In this document: positions 16,442-29,806 of the stretch, in pieces
How the letters are laid out: each line of letters starts with the position of its first letter
How positions within the stretch are numbered: position 1 is the stretch's first letter
NCBI GenBank assembly: GCA_942636505.2
Contig: CALOGB020000174.1
Span: 186,001-250,000 of the forward strand
Direction: 5' to 3'
Origin: an uncultured bacterium
Lineage (GTDB): Bacteria > Pseudomonadota > Alphaproteobacteria > Sphingomonadales > Sphingomonadaceae
DNA length: 64,000 nt
Made by a program: the position numbers and the translations under genes
The notes under the pieces: generated by a model
Told to the model about the DNA's origin: nothing
What the model saw: only the letters and a program-made list of their open reading frames with translations
Database searches by the model: none

Positions 16442-17535
16442 GGCTTCACCACCCTGACTTTTATGTTGGTAACGTTCATTTTCTTCAGCAGCTTTAGCGC
16501 TTTGGCTTTCTGGACAGGGTTGGGAACCTCCCACGTGCCGATAAGTCGATGTTGCGCCAACACCTGCGATTGTCGCAATATTTGGGCTCGCGCATGCGGT
16601 GCGTCCCTTACGCCCCACTTACGATCGATAACGTATTCGGCTTGTATGCCATCGAACTTTACGGGTCGCTTCGAGCCGTTCGGCATTGTTCGCATCAGCG
16701 TCGGCGCCTGCCCAGTACGCGCACCGGTCGCCGAATCGTTATACGCTCTCCAAGGTTCGTCGCGCTTGAGAGTCTCCTTCACCCAGCCAATCTGTGGCGG
16801 ATCGTAGATCGTGCGGGGCCTCGCCATGCGCAGGCTGCGCATCGCCGAAACCTTGGAGGGCACCGCCCCAGGTGCGACCGCCAGCGCAATGTTTCCAGCG
16901 ACTGATCCCGTGGCGCGACCGATCTCCCGGGCTGAGGCGTTGTCGACCGCGGCTGCCGCGCGCGTAAGCTGGACACGAGCTGGCGTATGTTCGGCAGCGA
17001 TCGCAGTGTCGATCATGCCCGCTATCCCGCGGCCGGCGTTGCGAACGGTGGTGACCGGATTTGCCGTCAGCGCAGCACGGACGCCAGTCACCGTTCCCGC
17101 GCTGACATCATAAAGCCCTTGACCGACTCCACCGACGAATTCGGCAACAGGGCTCGACTGACTACTTGGCGGCGTTACCGGAGCGCGCGCGGGCGGTATT
17201 CCGACCGACCCGTGCTCTACCGATCTCCGGCCAACTCCCGCTAGCGGTCTCGCCTGCGGCAATTTGGTTTTCGGGTGCGCCGCAGTCCGCGACCCGCGCC
17301 TTAGACCGCGTCCGACACGGGAAGACGTGCGACCGTTCCCGGCGTTAGTCAGATCGCTGTTGCTCGATTCATCATGACGTCCCGCACCTGCGAAGGTAGA
17401 CCGGCCGTCCGCCAGATCATGCCATGGATTATATTGGAATTCGAGACCGTCAGGACCCAGCGCCGATGGCACCTTACCCGTCCGCAGCCACCGCGAGAAC
17501 GTGGTCCGCTCGCTACTGCGTGATGCCTGGACCAT
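16438..17535 (-). CDS. Candidate polymorphic toxin with restriction-endonuclease-like C terminus
   Basis: A 365-residue protein without a signal peptide, made of three parts. Residues 1-55 carry FQYNPWHDLADGRSTFAG, which looks like a conserved N-terminal sorting segment. Residues 56-235 are low-complexity Arg/Ser/Pro then a Gly/Ala-rich helix region (VGGVGQGLYDVSAGTVTGV) of the pre-toxin type. Residues 240-365 are a basic domain with KFDGIQAEYVIDRKW, that is Asp295, Asp304 and Lys306 in a PD-(D/E)xK pattern, followed by QSQ at 322-324, as in Tox-REase nuclease toxins. The ATG at 17535 is used; sequence upstream in frame is translated tRNA-Leu. A small acidic gene overlaps its stop. A DNA-cleaving effector is inferred, not shown. 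Confidence 0.65.
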   Translation of the reverse strand: MVQASRSSERTTFSRWLRTGKVPSALGPDGLEFQYNPWHDLADGRSTFAGAGRHDESSNSDLTNAGNGRTSSRVGRGLRRGSRTAAHPKTKLPQARPLAGVGRRSVEHGSVGIPPARAPVTPPSSQSSPVAEFVGGVGQGLYDVSAGTVTGVRAALTANPVTTVRNAGRGIAGMIDTAIAAEHTPARVQLTRAAAAVDNASAREIGRATGSVAGNIALAVAPGAVPSKVSAMRSLRMARPRTIYDPPQIGWVKETLKRDEPWRAYNDSATGARTGQAPTLMRTMPNGSKRPVKFDGIQAEYVIDRKWGVRDAPHARAQILRQSQVLAQHRLIGTWEVPNPVQKAKALKLLKKMNVTNIKVRVVKP

Positions 17536-17649
17536 GCCATCCCCCGCTTTCTTTGCGGCGAGAGCGTCTGAGCAACGTTGTCCTACCAGCCGAGCGCGGC
17601 GCGAGCGGATCCTGGGATCCGCCTCGCTCGGTCGCGCTTCTGTGTAGTG

Positions 17650-17736
17650 TGGTGCCCGGAAGAGGACTCGAACCTCCACGACCTTGCGATCGCCAGCACC
17701 TGAAGCTGGTGCGTCTACCAATTCCGCCATCCGGGC
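17650..17736 (-). tRNA. tRNA-Leu (anticodon CAG), CCA encoded
   Basis: On the minus strand the gene reads GCCCGGA at the 5' end (17736-17730) and TCCGGGC-A-CCA at the 3' end (17660-17650). The anticodon stem CCAGC/GCTGG holds loop TTCAGGT, giving CAG. It has the D-loop TTGGTAGACGC, a variable arm typical of a class II tRNA, and the T arm GGTTCGAGTCC. It borders the toxin island on the right. Confidence 0.95.
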
Positions 17737-17848
17737 ACGGGGTAGGAGGGCGCCTCTAGGGGAGGGTCGCGATGCTTGTCAACACGCCTCTTGCTGGGGC
17801 AAGGGGTTATTCGTGATTGGCAGGCAAAACAAAGTGGACGGACGCGCG

Positions 17849-18802
17849 ATGAACGACAAACTGGTGACGCTGATCGGGGGTGGCGGTTTCGTCGGCCGTT
17901 ATGTCGCACAGGCGCTGCTGGCGACGGGCGCACGCGTCCGCATCGCACAGCGCGATCCGCGGCAGGCGTTCTTCCTGAAGCCGCTTGGCGGGCTCGGCCA
18001 GACGCAGTTCGTCGGTGCCGACGTTACCAAGCCCGAGACGATCGCGCATGCGGTGCACGGCTCGGATGTCGTGGTGAACCTGGTCGGCGTGCTCGCGGGC
18101 GATTTCCAACGCGTTCAGGCACTCGGCGCGCAGATCGTCGCGCAGGCAGCGGCGAAGGCCGGCGTCGGCGCGCTGGTGCACGTCTCGGCGATCGGTGCGG
18201 ACCCAGAGTCGGCGTCGGCGTACGGCAAGTCGAAGGGGCAGGGCGAGGCGGCCGTCCTCGAGGCGTTCCCCAACGCGACGATCCTGCGGCCGTCGATCGT
18301 GTTCGGCCAGGAAGACCAGTTCGTGAACCGCTTTGCCGGCATGATTGCCAAGGCACCGGTCGTGCCGGTGCTGCGTGCGGGGGCGAAGTTCCAGCCCGTG
18401 TTCGTCGGCAACGTGGCCGACGCGGTGGTCGCAGCGGCCTCCGATCCCGAGACGTTCGGTGGCAAGACCTTCGAACTCGGCGGGCCTGACATCATCACGA
18501 TGGGCAATCTCATCCGCTGGATCGCCAAGACGATCGGTCGCAACCCCTCGATCGTCGAGCTCCCGGACTTTGCCGGGGCGCTGATCGCCAAGGGCGGTTT
18601 CCTGCCGGGCGCGCCGATCACCAAGGACCAGTGGACGATGCTGCAGACCGACAATATCGTCACCGGCACCGATGGCCTCGCCGCCTTCGGGATCGAGGCT
18701 ACGCCGCTGTCGACGGTCGCACCGGGTTGGCTGGTGCGCTTTCGCAAGGCGGGGCGGTTCGGTCGTCGCGCCGAGACGCATGCGGAAGTTCATGTCGCCT
18801 GA
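17849..18802 (+). CDS. Complex I NDUFA9-like NAD(P)-binding protein
   Basis: A 317-residue atypical short-chain dehydrogenase (SDR_a5 / NDUFA9 group). The dinucleotide-binding motif is LIGGGGFVGRYVAQALLATG at about residues 7-26; VVVNLVGVLAG, HVSAIGAD, the Y-x-x-x-K-like AYGKSKGQGE and LRPSIVFGQEDQFVNRFAGM follow in family order. The mitochondrial relative is an accessory subunit of respiratory complex I; in bacteria the role is unproved, possibly assembly or quinone-related. The ATG at 17849 begins the Rossmann fold directly. It precedes uppP by 58 bp and the two may be co-transcribed. Confidence 0.88.
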   Translation: MNDKLVTLIGGGGFVGRYVAQALLATGARVRIAQRDPRQAFFLKPLGGLGQTQFVGADVTKPETIAHAVHGSDVVVNLVGVLAGDFQRVQALGAQIVAQAAAKAGVGALVHVSAIGADPESASAYGKSKGQGEAAVLEAFPNATILRPSIVFGQEDQFVNRFAGMIAKAPVVPVLRAGAKFQPVFVGNVADAVVAAASDPETFGGKTFELGGPDIITMGNLIRWIAKTIGRNPSIVELPDFAGALIAKGGFLPGAPITKDQWTMLQTDNIVTGTDGLAAFGIEATPLSTVAPGWLVRFRKAGRFGRRAETHAEVHVA

Positions 18803-18860
18803 TCCTGCGCGTGCTACCCACCCTTGAGACTGCCCTGACCTACCGCGCCGGAGCTCCCGC

Positions 18861-19670
18861 TTGACCGAACTTCTCACCGTCATCCTCCTCGGCATCGTCG
18901 AGGGGATCACCGAATTCCTGCCCGTCTCCTCGACCGGGCATCTGATCCTCGCGACGCGGTTGCTCGGCTATGACGCGGGGCGCTGGGAGGTGTTCAACGT
19001 CGTCATCCAGCTCGGCGCGATCCTCGCGATCGTCGTGCTATACTGGCGGACGTTCTGGGCGGTCGGCATGGGGCTCATCAAGCGTGAGCCGAAATCCTGG
19101 CTGTTCCTGCGCAACCTGGTAGTCGCGTTCATCCCGGCGGCGGTGATCGGCCTCGCGCTGCACAAATATATTGAGGCGCTGCTGGGGAACGCGGAGGTCG
19201 TCGCGATCGCGCTGATCGTCGGCGGCTTCGCGATCCTCGCGGTCGAGCGGTTCGCGCCGCGCAGCGACATCAGCGGCGTTGCGGACATTCCGCTGAAGAC
19301 GGTGATCGGTATCGGCTTTCTTCAGTGCCTCGCGATGGTCCCAGGCGTCAGCCGCTCTGGTGCGACGATTCTCGGCGCGCTGGCGTTGGGTGTCGAGCGG
19401 CGCACGGCGGCCGAGTTCAGCTTCTTTCTCGCAATCCCGACGATGCTGGGGGCAAGCGCGCTCGAACTGCTGAAGAACCGCGATGCGATCGCTAGCGGCG
19501 GCGGTGTCGGGCTTGGCGCGATCGCGATCGGCGCCGCAGTGTCGTTCGTCGTCGCGCTGCTGGTGGTGAAGTGGTTCGTCGGGATCGTCACCAAGCACGG
19601 GTTCGTGCCTTTTGCCTGGTACCGGGTAGCTGCTGGCTCGGCCGCACTGGTCTGGTTGCTTAGCAAGTAG
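18861..19670 (+). CDS. uppP: Undecaprenyl-diphosphatase UppP (BacA)
   Basis: A 269-residue polytopic inner-membrane enzyme that recycles undecaprenyl pyrophosphate to the monophosphate lipid carrier for peptidoglycan and glycan export. Both catalytic motifs are present: EGITEFLPVSSTGHL at about residues 14-28 and PGVSRSGATI at about 160-169. About seven to eight hydrophobic segments are visible. Translation starts at TTG 18861, directly followed by TELLTVILLGIVEG; no ATG is available before the first motif. Length is typical. Confidence 0.95.
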   Translation: MTELLTVILLGIVEGITEFLPVSSTGHLILATRLLGYDAGRWEVFNVVIQLGAILAIVVLYWRTFWAVGMGLIKREPKSWLFLRNLVVAFIPAAVIGLALHKYIEALLGNAEVVAIALIVGGFAILAVERFAPRSDISGVADIPLKTVIGIGFLQCLAMVPGVSRSGATILGALALGVERRTAAEFSFFLAIPTMLGASALELLKNRDAIASGGGVGLGAIAIGAAVSFVVALLVVKWFVGIVTKHGFVPFAWYRVAAGSAALVWLLSK

Positions 19671-19821
19671 GTCCACTTCGGCATCAATAAGTCTTGTTGA
19701 GAATTGTTCTTACGTATTTTGATCGATTTTATAGTTTAATACGACAGTTATACTGACATAGTGGTCGATTTTACGGTGACAAGCTTCGGATGGCGCAATA
19801 ACGCGGCTGTTGGAGGCATGT
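19671..19821 (+). promoter_or_regulatory. AT-rich leader and probable promoter of gltDB
   Basis: The 151 bp before gltD are markedly AT-rich for this genome (for example 19711-19760 with TTTTATAGTTTAATACGAC), as expected for a strong promoter region. Exact -35 and -10 elements cannot be assigned with confidence. GGAGG at 19812-19816 is the ribosome-binding site for the ATG at 19822. Confidence 0.5.
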
Positions 19822-21260
19822 ATGGCGAACGATTCGATGCTAAAGTTTGTCGGGCGGGAGCAATCCTATCCGGTAAAGCGCACCGCGGATGAGCGGCAGG
19901 AGGATTTCCGTGAGATCGCGCAGCGATACGCGGTTCAACCCGCCGAGGAGCAGGCCGGGCGCTGTTCGCAGTGCGGCGTCCCCTATTGTTCGGTCCATTG
20001 CCCGCTGCACAACCACATCCCCGACTGGCTCAGGCTGACCGCGGAAGGGCGGCTGCGCGAGGCGTATGAGCTGAGCAACGCGACCTCGACCATGCCCGAG
20101 ATCTGTGGCCGGATCTGTCCGCAAGACCGGCTGTGCGAAGGCAATTGCGTCATCGAATTCACCGGCCACGGCGCGGTCACGATCGGCTCGGTCGAGAAGT
20201 TTATCACCGACACCGCCTGGGAGAATGGCTGGGTCGAGCCGCTGGTCCCCGGAAAGTCGCGCGGCCAGTCGGTCGGCGTGATCGGTGCGGGACCCGCGGG
20301 TCTCACCGCGGCGGAATATCTGCGCGGGCACGGCTACGACGTCCACGTCTATGACCGCTACGACCGCGCAGGCGGGTTGCTCACCTACGGCATCCCGGGT
20401 TTCAAGCTCGAAAAGCCGATCGTCATGCGTCGCGTCGAACGTCTCAAGGCCGCCGGCATCGTTTTCCACGAAGGCTTCGCGGTGGGCAGCGACGCCAGCC
20501 TCGACGATCTCCGCCAGCGCCACGACGCGATCCTGATCGCGACCGGCGTCTACAAGGCGCGCGCGATGGATCTGCCCGGCGGCGGATCGAACGGCGTGGT
20601 CGCCGCGCTCGACTTCCTCGTCGCCTCGAACCGCAAGGGCTTCGGCGACGCCGTTCCTGCATTCGACGACGGCAGCCTCAATGCGGAGGGCAAAGACGTC
20701 GTCGTGATCGGCGGCGGCGACACCGCGATGGACTGCGTCCGTACGGCAATCCGCCAGGGCGCAAAGTCGGTGAAATGCCTCTACCGCCGCGACCGCGCCA
20801 ACATGCCCGGCTCGCAGCGCGAAGTGACCAACGCCGAGGAGGAGGGCGTCGAGTTCGTCTGGCTCTCCGGCCCGCAGAGCTTTGATGGCGGTGACACCGT
20901 GTCGAGCGTCAAGGTCCGGAAAATGCGTCTCGGCGCCCCCGATGCGAGCGGCCGCCGCGCGCCCGAACCCGATCCCGCCGGCGACTATTCGGTCGATGCC
21001 GATCTCGTCATCAAGGCACTCGGCTTCGACGCCGAGGACCTGCCGACGCTGTTCGCAACGCCGGAACTGGGCGTGAGCCGCTGGGGCACCGTACTGGTCG
21101 ACGGCAAGACGCTGATGACCTCGCTCGACGGCGTGTTCGCGGCAGGCGACATCGTCCGCGGCGCCAGCCTCGTCGTCTGGGCGATCCGCGACGGCCGCGA
21201 CGTCGCCGCGACGATGCACAAATGGCTGAAGACCAAGGCGGCCAACGCGAAGGTCGCGGC

Positions 21261-21264
<4 letters not shown>
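19822..21264 (+). CDS. gltD: Glutamate synthase small subunit
   Basis: A 480-residue GltD, the NADPH-oxidising flavoprotein of glutamate synthase. The N-terminal ferredoxin-like part supplies cysteines for two [4Fe-4S] clusters: CSQCGVPYCSVHCPLHNHIP and CGRICPQDRLCEGNC. The FAD site is GVIGAGPAGLTAAEYLRGHG and the NADPH site is VVVIGGGDTAMDCVRTAIRQ, with a second FAD contact in GVFAAGDIVRGASLVVWA. It feeds electrons to GltB, which joins 2-oxoglutarate and glutamine into two glutamates. The order gltD then gltB is the reverse of enterobacteria. Its stop overlaps the gltB start by 4 bp. Confidence 0.95.
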
Positions 21265-25787
<4,523 letters not shown>

Positions 25788-25800
25788 CGCCAACCTTCAC

Positions 25801-25906
25801 ACCACCCCGGCGAAGGCCGGGGCCCAGTTGGGGAACGTCGCTAACGAAGGCCGGCGCTTCGTTATTGCGACCTTTCCAACTGGGCCCCGGCCTTCGCCGG
25901 GGTGGT
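25801..25906. repeat. Long palindromic repeat (ACCACCCCGGCGAAGGCCGG type)
   Basis: The arms ACCACCCCGGCGAAGGCCGG and CCGGCCTTCGCCGGGGTGGT flank a centre containing CCAGTTGGGGAACG and CCTTTCCAACTGG, giving a hairpin with 30-plus bp of complementarity. Other copies are at 29445-29550, 56311-56417 and 62456-62560. It lies just after gltB. Confidence 0.88.
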
Positions 25907-25933
25907 ACCTCCTGAGTAAGCTGCCGACTGCCC

Positions 25934-25990
25934 TCTTGTTCTCCCGCGAAGGCGGGAGCCCAGTCTGGATCCCCGCCTTCGCGGGGAAAC
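25934..25990. repeat. Short palindromic repeat (TTCTCCCGCGAAGGCGGGAG type)
   Basis: Almost identical to 13628-13685: TTCTCCCGCGAAGGCGGGAG, CCCAGTCTGGATC and CCCCGCCTTCGCGGGGAAAC. It follows the long repeat at 25801-25906 after 27 bp, so two families sit side by side. The rest of the 279 bp gap shows no gene. Confidence 0.85.
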
Positions 25991-26066
25991 ACCCTTTGAG
26001 CGCAGCGTGCGTTAAACCCAACCCGCGCTAGTGACACAGCCGCCCCCCACCGCCTAAACGGATGGC

Positions 26067-26741
26067 ATGTGGCAGCTTTATCAATTTCCCCTGTGTCCCT
26101 TCTCGCGAAAGGTGCGCCTGCTGCTGGGCGAGAAGGGGGTCGGCTACGAGCTGGTGCGCGAATCGCCCTGGGATCGCCGCGACGAGTTCATGGACATGAA
26201 CCCCGCCGGCCAGACCCCGGTGATGGTCGACGCATCGCGCGGCGTCGCGCCGCTGATCGATTCGATGGCGATCTGCGAATTCTTCGAGGAAACCGTCGAG
26301 AAGGCGGCGATGATCAACGGCACCGCGACCAACCGCGCCGAGATCCGCCGCCTGGTCACGTGGTTCGACACGCATTTCTACCGCGACGTCACCGGACCGC
26401 TGCTCCACGAGCGCATGGTCAAGCGCCTCGCCCACCGCACCGCGCCCGACGCGAAGGGCCTGCGCGAGGCGATGAAGGCCGCGGTCGGGCATCTCGACTA
26501 TATGGATTACCTGCTCGATCACCGGAACTGGCTCGGCGGCGCGACGATGAGCCTCGCCGATCTGGCCGCCGCTGCGCAGATCTCGGTCACCGATTATCTC
26601 GGCGGGATCGACTGGAAGGGCCACGACCAGACCGCACGCTGGTATCGCGGCTTCAAGAGCCGCCCGAGCTTCCGCCCGCTGCTGTCCGAACGGATGGAGC
26701 TGATCTCACCCCCTGCACACTACGACAATGTCGATTTCTGA
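26067..26741 (+). CDS. Glutathione S-transferase family protein
   Basis: A 224-residue soluble GST-fold protein. The thioredoxin-like N domain has [19 protein letters not shown] (residues 7-25, with a CPFSR motif as the likely glutathione contact), and [11 protein letters not shown] with the cis-Pro and [10 protein letters not shown]. The helical C domain begins near residue 95 and includes [20 protein letters not shown]. It probably conjugates or reduces electrophiles with glutathione; the substrate is not predictable. It overlaps the downstream CsaA-like gene by 14 bp. Confidence 0.9.
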   Translation: MWQLYQFPLCPFSRKVRLLLGEKGVGYELVRESPWDRRDEFMDMNPAGQTPVMVDASRGVAPLIDSMAICEFFEETVEKAAMINGTATNRAEIRRLVTWFDTHFYRDVTGPLLHERMVKRLAHRTAPDAKGLREAMKAAVGHLDYMDYLLDHRNWLGGATMSLADLAAAAQISVTDYLGGIDWKGHDQTARWYRGFKSRPSFRPLLSERMELISPPAHYDNVDF

Positions 26742-27075
26742 GATGATCGCATTCGCCGACTTCGAGAAGGTCGATATCCGCGTCGGCACGATCGTCGAGG
26801 CCGAACCCTTCCCCGAAGCGCGTAAACCCGCGTTCAAGCTCCGGATCAATTTCGGCGACGAGATAGGCGTGAAGCGCTCGTCCGCGCAGATCACCGAGCA
26901 TTACACCCCGGAAACTCTGATCGGGCGCCAGGTCGCCGCGGTCGTCAACTTCCCACCGCGCCAGATCGGTCCGATGATGTCCGAAGTCCTGACGCTCGGC
27001 TTCCCCGATGCGGATGGCAAGGTGGTGCTGATTTCGCCGACCGGACCAATCCCAAACGGCGGGCGACTGTTCTGA
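26728..27075 (+). CDS. tRNA-binding (EMAP/CsaA) domain protein
   Basis: A 115-residue protein made of one OB-fold tRNA-binding domain, like CsaA. It shows [40 protein letters not shown] and [20 protein letters not shown], the standard CsaA pattern. CsaA in Bacillus has chaperone and export-linked activity, but in Alphaproteobacteria its role is unclear. The start ATG at 26728 lies inside the end of the GST gene; MIAFADF at 26743 is an alternative start five codons on. Confidence 0.9.
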   Translation: MSISEMIAFADFEKVDIRVGTIVEAEPFPEARKPAFKLRINFGDEIGVKRSSAQITEHYTPETLIGRQVAAVVNFPPRQIGPMMSEVLTLGFPDADGKVVLISPTGPIPNGGRLF

Positions 27076-27081
27076 ACAATA

Positions 27082-27205
27082 ATCCTCCCCCGCCAGGGGG
27101 AGGTGGCTGGCACTTGCCAGTCGGAGGGGGAGGAAAGCGAAACGGCTGTTCCGCGTCCTCCCCCTCCGTCACCTTCGGTGCCGCCTCCCCCTTGCGGGGG
27201 AGGAT
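27082..27205. repeat. Palindromic repeat (ATCCTCCCCCGCCAGGGGGAGG type)
   Basis: ATCCTCCCCCGCCAGGGGGA then GGTGGCTGGCACTTGCCAG on the left, and CTCCCCCTCCGTCACC with CTCCCCCTTGCGGGGGAGGAT on the right. Copies are at 31912-32037, 44531-44654 and (shorter stem) 47095-47214. It lies between convergent genes. Confidence 0.88.
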
Positions 27206-27222
27206 CCGCAGAACGCCAGCGC

Positions 27223-27897
27223 TTACTGACGCAGGTCGTTCTGCGTGATCGGCACGATCTTCACCTCGACACGACGGTTCGCAGCCCGCCCGGCATCGGT
27301 ATCGTTCGACGCGATCGGCTGCGTTTCGCCGTAGCCGCGCGTACCGATGCGCGCAGTCTGCACGCCGTGACCCGCCAGATAATCCGCGACCGACCGCGCA
27401 CGACGCTCCGACAGCGTCTGGTTATACGCATCGCTGCCCGTCGAATCGGTATGCCCGTACACGTCGATGTAGGTCTGGTTATACTGCGACAGCGTATCCG
27501 CGACCTGGTCCAGCGTCCGCTGGAACTGCGGCTGCACGTTGGCGCTGTCATACGCGAAGGTGATGCCCGACGGGATGTTGAGCACCAGGTCGTCGCCCTG
27601 GCGGATCACCTGCACGTCGGTGCCGGCAGTGCGCGCGCGCAGGTCGCGCTCCTGCTTGTCCATGTACGCGCCGATCCCCGCACCCGCGAGACCACCGATG
27701 CCCGCGCCCAGCAGCTTCTCGGTCCGGTCATGCCGACCACCGACCACGTCGCCGAGCAGATAGCCGCCCAGCGCGCCGCCGATACCGCCCAGTGCGGTCT
27801 TCGAAATCGTCTGGCGACCGGTCTCCGGATCGGTGGTGCAGCCGCTGGTAGCGATCAGTGCGGCGAGTGCGGCGCCTGCGAACATCTTGGTTTTCAT
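27223..27897 (-). CDS. OmpA family lipoprotein with glycine-zipper domain
   Basis: A 224-residue outer-membrane lipoprotein of the YiaD type. The signal peptide ends in a lipobox, ALIATSGC (Cys20). Residues 35-80 hold a glycine-zipper segment, GGIGGALGGYLLGDVVGG, with a second Gly-rich hairpin. The C-terminal OmpA domain (about 110-220) includes YGHTDSTGSDAYNQTLSERR and TRGYGETQPIASN, which bind peptidoglycan. It therefore ties the outer membrane to the wall. AGGGAG precedes the ATG at 27897. It is divergent from the CNNM/CorC gene over 195 bp. Confidence 0.92.
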   Translation of the reverse strand: MKTKMFAGAALAALIATSGCTTDPETGRQTISKTALGGIGGALGGYLLGDVVGGRHDRTEKLLGAGIGGLAGAGIGAYMDKQERDLRARTAGTDVQVIRQGDDLVLNIPSGITFAYDSANVQPQFQRTLDQVADTLSQYNQTYIDVYGHTDSTGSDAYNQTLSERRARSVADYLAGHGVQTARIGTRGYGETQPIASNDTDAGRAANRRVEVKIVPITQNDLRQ

Positions 27898-28092
27898 AGA
27901 TAATCTCCCTGAGACATGACGAATGACGGCTTCGTGCCCGATACGCCCGATAACCCGGTGTCGCGGCGATTGTTCCGCCTGCGCACTGAACCGAGCCTGA
28001 CCATCTTCGCGTTCCGATGTCGAGTATGCGCAAGCCAGTACGTAAGGACGGTTGTGCGACGGACCGTTGTCCTGCAAAGAGCGCGTGAGCCA

Positions 28093-29394
28093 ATGGCACC
28101 GCTTCCCCCCTTCCCCTGGATCGACGTCGCGATCATCCTCGCGCTCGTCGCGCTGAACGGCGTGTTCGCGATGAGCGAACTCGCGATCGTCTCTGCGCGG
28201 AAAGCGCGGCTCGAGGCGATGGCGCGCTCGGGCAAGAAGGGGGCGCGCGCCGCACTCGTACTCGCCGCCGATCCGGGCAAGTTCCTCTCGACCGTCCAGA
28301 TCGGCATCACGCTGATCGGCATCCTCGCGGGTGCCTATTCGGGCTCGAGCCTCGGCATGCCGACCGCCGCGCGGTTGCAGGCGTGGGGCCTGTCCGCCTC
28401 GACCGCGGAGACCGCCGGGTTCGCGATCGTCATCGGCCTTACCACCTACGCGTCGCTGATCATCGGCGAGCTCGTCCCCAAGCAGTTCGCACTGCGCGCG
28501 CCCGAGGCGATCGCATCGTTCATGGCGCCCGTCATGCGCTGGCTCGCGATCGGCACGGCTCCGATCGTCTGGGTGCTCGATTCGACCAGCGCACTCATAT
28601 TCCGCGCGCTCCGCCTGAACCGCGAATCGGAAGAGCACGTCACCGCCGAAGAGCTTCACATGATCGTCGCCGAGGCATCGAAGTCGGGGATCATCGAGGA
28701 GCATGAACGCTCGATCATCTCGGGCGTCGTCCGCCTCGCGGATCGTCCGGTCCGCGAAGTGATGACGCCGCGGACCGAGATTGACTGGCTCGACTGCGAC
28801 TGGGGCCCCGACGAGATCCGGGAGACGCTGCTCGCATCGCAACACACCCGCCTGCCGGTCGGCGAAGGCTCGATCGATGCGGTCAAGGGCGTCGTCCAGG
28901 CGCGCGACATTGCCGCGGCGCTGTTCCGCGGCGAGCCGATCGACCTGCGCGCGCTGATGCGCAAAGCCCCCGTCGTGATCGACCAGATCGACGCGATGGA
29001 CGCCTTGCTGGCGCTGCGCGAGGCCGAAGTGCCGATGGCGCTGATCCATGACGAATACGGCCATTTCGAAGGGATCGTCACGCCAGCCGATCTGCTCGCG
29101 GCGATCGCCGGCGAGTTCAAGTCGGACTCCGATCCCGACGATGCGCCTTCGGTCGTGGTGCGCGACGACGGCTCGCTGCTGGTGGCAGGCACGATGGCAG
29201 CGGACTCGCTTGCCGATCGCCTTGGCATCGACCTGCCCGAGGACCGCGACTACGCGACCGTCGCGGGCCTCGCGCTGTCGGTGTTCCGTCACCTTCCCGG
29301 CGAGGGCGAGAGCTTCGTCGAACAGGGCTGGAAGTTCGAGATCGTCGATCTTGACGGACGGCGGATCGACAAGCTGCTGGTGAGCCAAGTCTGA
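28093..29394 (+). CDS. CNNM/CorC family transporter (hemolysin C-like)
   Basis: A 433-residue inner-membrane protein. The DUF21 (CNNM) membrane domain spans about residues 5-195 with four helices and ELVPKQFALRAPE in its conserved loop. A CBS pair follows at about 215-330 (REVMTPRTEIDWLD; then MALIHDEYGHFEGIVTPADL), and a CorC/HlyC domain at about 345-430. Homologues export or sense Mg2+ or Co2+. The ATG at 28093 starts right before the first helix; a frame opening at 27916 would add about 60 residues without membrane or signal character and is rejected. Confidence 0.9.
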   Translation: MAPLPPFPWIDVAIILALVALNGVFAMSELAIVSARKARLEAMARSGKKGARAALVLAADPGKFLSTVQIGITLIGILAGAYSGSSLGMPTAARLQAWGLSASTAETAGFAIVIGLTTYASLIIGELVPKQFALRAPEAIASFMAPVMRWLAIGTAPIVWVLDSTSALIFRALRLNRESEEHVTAEELHMIVAEASKSGIIEEHERSIISGVVRLADRPVREVMTPRTEIDWLDCDWGPDEIRETLLASQHTRLPVGEGSIDAVKGVVQARDIAAALFRGEPIDLRALMRKAPVVIDQIDAMDALLALREAEVPMALIHDEYGHFEGIVTPADLLAAIAGEFKSDSDPDDAPSVVVRDDGSLLVAGTMAADSLADRLGIDLPEDRDYATVAGLALSVFRHLPGEGESFVEQGWKFEIVDLDGRRIDKLLVSQV

Positions 29395-29444
29395 GGGCTT
29401 AATTAACTGTCGACAAATGTACTCCCGGATTTACCTCAGGGAGC

Positions 29445-29550
29445 ACCACCCCGGCGAAGGCCGGGGCCCAATTGGTGAGGTCGCGGTAACGCAGCGCTGC
29501 CTTGAGCCAGCAACGTCCCCCAACTGGGCCCCGGCCTTCGCCGGGGTGGT
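29445..29550. repeat. Long palindromic repeat (ACCACCCCGGCGAAGGCCGG type)
   Basis: The same element as 25801-25906: ACCACCCCGGCGAAGGCCGG at the left end, CCGGCCTTCGCCGGGGTGGT at the right end. It is part of a 412 bp gene-free gap (29395-29806) that also holds the repeat at 29626-29760 and nothing else recognisable. Confidence 0.88.
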
Positions 29551-29625
29551 GATTGGGTTGGGTTGGGTACGCTCTTCACTCAGGTGCTCGTGCCTCACGC
29601 GCCGAGGACCTGCTGACCCGACAAT

Positions 29626-29760
29626 CCGTTCGTCCCGAGTAGCCGCTGAGCTTGTCGAAGCGGCATATCGAAGGACAGGTCGGGGTGCGGGACCCATGCT
29701 TCGATACGAGCCCTCGATACGCTTCTGCGAAGCTACTCGGTCTCTACTCAGCACGAACGG
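29626..29760. repeat. Inverted repeat of the CCGTTCGT...ACGAACGG type
   Basis: CCGTTCGTCCCGAGTAGC at 29626 is mirrored by GCTACTCGGTCTCTACTCAG and CACGAACGG ending at 29760. Inside are GAGCTTGTCGAAGC and TTCGATACGAGCCCTCGAT. It is a further repeat family, seen once in this window. Confidence 0.7.
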
Positions 29761-29806
29761 AAAGGGCAGGGGGAAGAAGAGACGAGCCCGTTCGGCTCCG
29801 CCTCTT

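Noticed and set aside
17536..17730. N-terminal extension of the toxin-like protein beginning MAELVDAPASGAGDRKVV
   Set aside because: These codons are the tRNA-Leu gene read on the same strand, a well-known false translation; the real start is the ATG at 17535.
15710..17736. Island considered as an integrated prophage or ICE with att sites
   Set aside because: No integrase, phage structural gene or direct repeat of a tRNA 3' end was seen; only two genes are present.
25801..25990. Repeated palindromes considered as a CRISPR array
   Set aside because: There are only single copies of two different hairpin elements, no regular spacer spacing and no cas genes anywhere in the window.
27223..29388. 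721-codon minus-strand frame extending the OmpA lipoprotein upstream through the CNNM gene
   Set aside because: The extra sequence is antisense to a conserved transporter; the true start at 27897 has a ribosome-binding site and a lipoprotein signal.
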